Source: Prado023 sp963798745
GTDB lineage: Bacteria; Actinomycetota; Actinomycetes; S36-B12; CAIYMF01
DNA: 64,000 bases
Assembly: GCA_963798745.1 (NCBI GenBank)
Contig: CAWCUF010000003.1
Location: forward strand, 744,001-808,000
Direction: 5' to 3'
Of the stretch, positions 60,532 through 64,000 are shown piece after piece. A model generated the notes under the pieces. That model did not search any database and was not told the origin of the DNA. It saw only the letters and a list, made by a program, of their open reading frames with translations. Positions within the stretch are counted from its first letter, which is position 1. Every line of letters begins with the position of its first letter. The translations under genes and the position numbers were made by a program.

Positions 60532-60578
60532 GCACCATCCCAGAACCTGGGGTACTTGGAACCCCAGATCACTGGGGT
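60532..60578. promoter_or_regulatory. 47-base operator block before the oxidase gene
   Basis: It matches the block at 57762: GCACCATCCCAG, a second palindrome arm set, then CCCCAG-ATCA-CTGGGG (60562-60577), a perfect palindrome. It lies about 70 bases before the oxidase ATG, against 68 bases before the lipoprotein ATG, so position as well as sequence is conserved. Confidence 0.7.
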
Positions 60579-60682
60579 CTCGAACCTGCGCGATGGGTTC
60601 CCGCGCGGCCCTCGGAGTGAAGCCTGCTGGAGCCGCGCGCCGGGCGCGGGGCTGGGATCCACCCGCAACGGCGGCCCGACTC

Positions 60683-61342
60683 TCAGGTTCCCGCGGCGGG
60701 CGGGCTGAGCAGGAGGCGGGTCCACAGCTCGGCGAGCAGCCAGGCGTACCGGTCCGGTGGCCAGCCCTGTTGCGCCAGGAGCAGGTAGTACTCGGGCGCG
60801 TTGGTCGACCAGATGATGTCGGCCACTTCCTGGTCGTTGAGGTCGGGGCGCAGTTCGCCGGTGGCCCGCAACTCGGCGGCGAAGGTGGCCATGTTGATTC
60901 GGCGTCGTTCGGCGATCGACCGCCAGAGCGTCGCGCAGGTGGGATCGGTGGCCGCGGCCTGGTGCAGTGCGTCGACCAGGGGTGCCAGTCGCGGCTGCAC
61001 CTGGCCCAACGCGCCCGCGTAGACGGCGATCTTGTCCGCGGCCGTGGCGGCCGCGTGAATCTGGCGGACGTAGTCGCGCTCTTCGGCGGGCACCGCCTCG
61101 CTGGTGCCGGAGATGGCCCGTTCCATCAACTGGACCATCACCTGCGGCTTGCGTCCGACCGATGCGTACACGGTGTCCAGCGAGACTCCGGCGGCCGAGG
61201 CGATGTCGCGGCCCGTCGTGGACGCATAGCCTCGCGATGTGAAGAGGTCCAGCGCCGCATGGAGCACCTTCTCCCGGGTGAGCTCGGCCTTGGCCTGCCG
61301 CCGGGTGCGGTCGTAGCGGCGCCTCTTGACGGGGTCCGGCAT
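60683..61342 (-). CDS. TetR-family regulator
   Basis: A 219-residue repressor. The N-terminal HTH reads TREKVLHAALDLFTSRGYASTTGRDIASAAGVSLDTVYASVGRKPQVMVQLMERA. A helical ligand domain follows (ATAADKIAVYAGALGQVQPRLAPLVDAL ... NDQEVADIIWSTNAPEYYLLLAQQGWPPDRYAWLLAELW). It is divergent from the cupin gene with an inverted repeat between them. Confidence 0.9.
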   Translation of the reverse strand: MPDPVKRRRYDRTRRQAKAELTREKVLHAALDLFTSRGYASTTGRDIASAAGVSLDTVYASVGRKPQVMVQLMERAISGTSEAVPAEERDYVRQIHAAATAADKIAVYAGALGQVQPRLAPLVDALHQAAATDPTCATLWRSIAERRRINMATFAAELRATGELRPDLNDQEVADIIWSTNAPEYYLLLAQQGWPPDRYAWLLAELWTRLLLSPPAAGT

Positions 61343-61357
61343 GGGCCCTACCTTAGC

Positions 61358-61390
61358 AGTATTCACCCGCAATTGATTCGGATGAATACT
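61358..61390. promoter_or_regulatory. Inverted repeat in the TetR/cupin promoter
   Basis: AGTATTCA (61358-61365) and TGAATACT (61383-61390) are perfect eight-base arms around 17 bases. The size fits a TetR-family operator. It overlaps an upstream ATG of the cupin frame, which favours the later start at 61403. Confidence 0.65.
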
Positions 61391-61402
61391 GAGGAGAGTC
61401 CG

Positions 61403-61939
61403 ATGACCACCACCTTGCAAGGCCCAAGCCAACCGACACCGGGGATCCAGACGCCCGTGTTCCGGGCCGCGGGCACCGGCCCGGCCACCTGGGCCATGGG
61501 GTCACTGTTCGAGGGACTGGTCAGTGGCCCCGAGACTGACGACCAGATGGGGGCCGCACTGGTCACCCAACCTCCGGGAGTCGCCACCCCTCTGCACGTG
61601 CACTCCCGCGAGGCTGAGGCCTTCTACCTGCTCGAGGGGTCGATGACCTACCGGGCAGGGCAGGACATCTTCCGCCTCAGCGTCGGCGACTTCATCTACC
61701 TCCCACGAGGAGTACCCCACGCATTCCGGGTGACCGGCGCTGCGCCTGTGCGCTACCTCGCGCTCACGGTGCCGGGCACACTGCTCGGCCTCTACGACGA
61801 GGTCGGGATGCCAGCGTCAGAACGGCGCATCCCCGGCGAGGACGGGCTACCGATGGCCGAGGAGGTCGCCCGATGGAACACCATCGGACCCGCCTACGGG
61901 CTCAAGGTCGTCGGCCCACCCCTGCCCGAAGGCAGCTGA
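61403..61939 (+). CDS. Cupin-domain protein
   Basis: A 178-residue single-cupin protein. Motif 1 is TPLHVHSREAEAFYLLEGSMTY (His-x-His ... Glu) and motif 2 is GDFIYLPRGVPHAFRV. The metal ligands His, His, Glu and His are all present. Bacterial members include quercetin dioxygenase-like enzymes and small-molecule isomerases. GAGGAG lies seven bases before the ATG at 61403. It is probably repressed by the divergent TetR protein. Confidence 0.88.
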   Translation: MTTTLQGPSQPTPGIQTPVFRAAGTGPATWAMGSLFEGLVSGPETDDQMGAALVTQPPGVATPLHVHSREAEAFYLLEGSMTYRAGQDIFRLSVGDFIYLPRGVPHAFRVTGAAPVRYLALTVPGTLLGLYDEVGMPASERRIPGEDGLPMAEEVARWNTIGPAYGLKVVGPPLPEGS

Positions 61940-62352
61940 AACGGTCGGACTTGTTCGAGGAGACACGTTCGTTCCAGCCGCTGGGCATCGACACCAAGGA
62001 GCAGTCGACGTCAGCATTCGTGTCGCAGTCTCCCGACGCGGTGATCAGCCCGACGCCCCGAACGCGAAGCTCTCGAAGAGGTGACCAATGAGGTGCGTCG
62101 CGGCGGGACCGATGGCCAACTACGACCATTGCTCCTCGGTCAAGACCGAGGCCCCTTCGACACCTGCACCGTGCGGCCACCCAGCCCCCTTTCAACTCAG
62201 CGAACGAGGCGAGACACCCGCTCCCGCTGCGGTACCTGCGCATAGCCGTGTGACCCATCGCACTCATCGAGGAAATGTGTGTGCTGCGGGTGCGGTCGGA
62301 TGGGGCTCAGCGGTCCCCGTTCGACTCCACCGGTGCCCACGGCCACCCCGCA
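61940..62352. other. Intergenic stretch, no gene recognised
   Basis: A short plus-strand frame just after the cupin (RSDLFEETRSFQPLGIDTKE) has no ribosome site, and no domain is seen on either strand. It separates the cupin from the converging secreted hydrolase. Confidence 0.4.
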
Positions 62353-63999
62353 CTATGCCGGCCGAGCCGAGACGTCGATGATCCAGGCCTCCCCCACTCT
62401 CGTCTGCGGCGTCAGCTCGACAGCCCGCACTGACGCGAGGTCGACCCCGTGGACCTGGTCGAGCCCGAGGGCGACCTGCTGGCCCCACCTGCGCGACGGC
62501 AGGAACTCGTCCCCCGGCAGGGCGTCGAGCCGCACCTCCCCGAGCTCGGCGCGGGCCCCCGCCGCATCCTCGAGGCCCACCAGGAAACGAACGGGCGACG
62601 CGTCGGGCGAGACCGCGAGGCGCATCTCCAGGGCGTCCATCCCGCGCAGGTCCAGTGACTCAGGGAGGTCGAGTGCGAGACGACCGCCCGCCCGCTGCCA
62701 GCGCACCTGGGCGAACGGCTCGGCTTGTAGGCCCCGCGTGACGGCCGGCCAGTGCGGTGCAGCCCCCTCCCCGAGGAAGGCCCCGCAGTCAGCCAGGTCC
62801 TCGGTCTCCGACACTCCGCGGCAAGCCGCGGCGTCCACCCCGTCGGCTGCGGACGCCGTGAAGCCGTCGCCGTATCGCAGGGTGGTGCGCCCGTTGCCCA
62901 CGGCACTGAGCCACATGGGCGCCGCCGCGCCCGGATCCAACGCGAGGCGACCGTCGAGTGCGGCCCGCGCCGCCGGATCGTCGCGCAGCAGCCCAGCAGC
63001 CGCGACGGTGACCAGCCGCATCCCGACCTCCTGCTGCTCGGCCGGTGTCAGTCGATCCGGGCCGTCCGGATCGCACAGCGGGTTCACCCCGCCCCCCTCG
63101 TCGTAGGCGTCGTCGTACCCACCCGGGACGGTCGACTGCTCGGGCACCCATTCGGTGTTGAAGTAGTTGTGGTTGGCTCCACCCACCAGGATCGATGTGC
63201 GCAGCAGGTCCGGAGGGGCCGCCCGATCCACATAGTTCTGGGCGGGCGCCGGCCCGACGTCACCGTCGCAGTACCCCACGATGGACACGACGGGCACGCG
63301 GCTGGTGTCCGCCGGCTGGAAGCCCGTCGGGCCGATCAGGACCTCGCCACGGATCGTCACGTCCGACCCGCCAGCTCCGTCGGCCACCGCGCGGTCGACC
63401 CCCTCACCCCCGCGGCTGTGGCCCACCAGCAGCACCGCTCCAAGATCCGCAGCCGGCCACCCCGGGCCCAGGCGCACCTCACCCGATGCCCACGCCGCCA
63501 GGTGCCGGGCCAGCAGCGATGACCGAGCCCGGTCGCCGGCCCCAGCACCCATGTCCGTGGCGAGGACGTTCACACCGTTGGCACTCAGCGACGCAGTCAG
63601 GAACCCGTGCGAGGCCAATCGCTGCTGCAGGTAGTCGAACCCCTCGGCATGCGCGATGGCCGAGAAGCCATCGCGGCACGGCCAGTCCGTCGTCGTGTCC
63701 CTCAGACCATCGCTGACGCAGGAGGCCTGGTAGCCGTGGAGAAACAGGATGAGGGGGGCACCACTGACACCCGACGGTCCCACAACATGGGCCGCCACCT
63801 CGACCGGCGCCGCGAGCCCAGCGATCGCCAGATCGTCGAGGGCGTAGGAAGCCGACTGAGTCGCGAGCCCACCCGGCTCGAGCCACCCCGCAAGGGAGGC
63901 CTCCAACGACACACTCGGCGCCGAGGCCGGCCCAGTCAACGACGGCGACGAAGAGGCATCGGGCGTTCCACGGCCCGGCGTGCAGCCCGCAAGCAGCAC
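62353..63999 (-). CDS. Secreted alpha/beta hydrolase lipoprotein, 5' end outside the window
   Basis: At least 548 residues, running off the right edge. The visible part starts inside a lipoprotein signal (LLAGC lipobox), so only a few residues are missing. A Ser/Thr/Pro linker precedes an alpha/beta hydrolase with LFLHGYQASC (oxyanion region), the nucleophile elbow LVGHSRGGEG and VVSIVGYCDGDVG near the acid. VGGANHNYFNTEW supplies the His. A beta-sandwich C-terminal domain follows. It resembles bacterial secreted chlorophyllase- or PET-hydrolase-like esterases, but the substrate is unknown. Confidence 0.82.
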   Translation of the reverse strand: MLLAGCTPGRGTPDASSSPSLTGPASAPSVSLEASLAGWLEPGGLATQSASYALDDLAIAGLAAPVEVAAHVVGPSGVSGAPLILFLHGYQASCVSDGLRDTTTDWPCRDGFSAIAHAEGFDYLQQRLASHGFLTASLSANGVNVLATDMGAGAGDRARSSLLARHLAAWASGEVRLGPGWPAADLGAVLLVGHSRGGEGVDRAVADGAGGSDVTIRGEVLIGPTGFQPADTSRVPVVSIVGYCDGDVGPAPAQNYVDRAAPPDLLRTSILVGGANHNYFNTEWVPEQSTVPGGYDDAYDEGGGVNPLCDPDGPDRLTPAEQQEVGMRLVTVAAAGLLRDDPAARAALDGRLALDPGAAAPMWLSAVGNGRTTLRYGDGFTASAADGVDAAACRGVSETEDLADCGAFLGEGAAPHWPAVTRGLQAEPFAQVRWQRAGGRLALDLPESLDLRGMDALEMRLAVSPDASPVRFLVGLEDAAGARAELGEVRLDALPGDEFLPSRRWGQQVALGLDQVHGVDLASVRAVELTPQTRVGEAWIIDVSARPA

Positions 64000-64000
64000 C

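Noticed and set aside
1..64000. CRISPR arrays, prophage modules, rRNA genes
   Set aside because: No regularly spaced repeats, phage structural genes or rRNA-like sequence were found when reading the window.

Overview
The window is strongly G+C-rich and its genes use GTG and TTG starts freely. Its repertoire includes LAL-type LuxR regulators, DUF4386-like and DUF7144-like membrane proteins, IS110/IS481/IS1634 relics and a GerW-like protein in a window with no other sporulation gene. All of this points to an actinomycete (Actinomycetota). I cannot assign a genus from the sequence alone. There are no rRNA genes, no complete tRNA genes, no CRISPR array and no phage module. Most of the window is accessory chromosome: regulators beside their targets, efflux and redox genes, secreted proteins, and many decayed genes.

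Layout. (1) 0-7.6 kb: a large LAL-LuxR ATPase regulator with a small membrane protein downstream and two overlapping small alpha/beta-type proteins divergent from it. These are followed by a polytopic membrane protein, a carboxymuconolactone-decarboxylase-like protein, an HD-domain protein, and MFS and HAD relics. (2) 7.8-11 kb: an OmpR-type two-component system, a frameshifted copy of a carbohydrate-binding-domain lipoprotein and a broken PAP2 phosphatase. (3) 11.4-16.3 kb: a catabolic operon (VOC protein, DhaK, DhaL, LsrF-like thiolase, DUF1097 membrane protein) under a SorC/LsrR-family regulator with repeated GGACAwwTGTTCG-type sites. (4) 16.4-21.4 kb: an FkbM methyltransferase, a lipoprotein, and the DUF4956 - VTC polyphosphate polymerase - carbohydrate-binding lipoprotein operon. 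(5) 21.4-24.3 kb: an arsenic-type operon (ArsR, permease, thioredoxin-like protein, ACR3).

(6) 24.4-37 kb is an insertion-sequence graveyard with relics of IS1634-, IS110-, IS481- and IS630-like transposases, a cut TetR gene, a CDF transporter and a dehalogenase. Intact cargo lies between them: a secreted M6 (InhA-like) metalloprotease, a MazEF-type toxin-antitoxin pair, a FccAB-type sulfide dehydrogenase and a secreted subtilisin. (7) 37-41.7 kb: a second LAL-LuxR gene followed by two membrane proteins and another member of the small alpha/beta family, so the arrangement at the left end recurs. (8) 42-54.6 kb: an unknown protein, a secreted protein, RsgA, a hydrolase/HTH divergent pair, GNAT, DUF2568, SDR, CPBP protease, a NarL-type two-component system and a GerW-like protein. 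(9) 54.9-64 kb: divergent regulator/enzyme pairs (methyltransferase/HxlR, lipoprotein/LuxR, TetR/cupin), an FAD-linked oxidase whose promoter copies that of the lipoprotein, and a secreted hydrolase that runs off the right edge.

Many enzymes sit beside their own regulator, and short inverted or direct repeats lie in the shared promoter regions. The least understood assemblies are the twice-occurring LAL/small-protein/membrane-protein module, the DhaKL-LsrF operon that lacks LsrK and LsrG, and the DUF4956-VTC-carbohydrate-binding operon with its two-component system.
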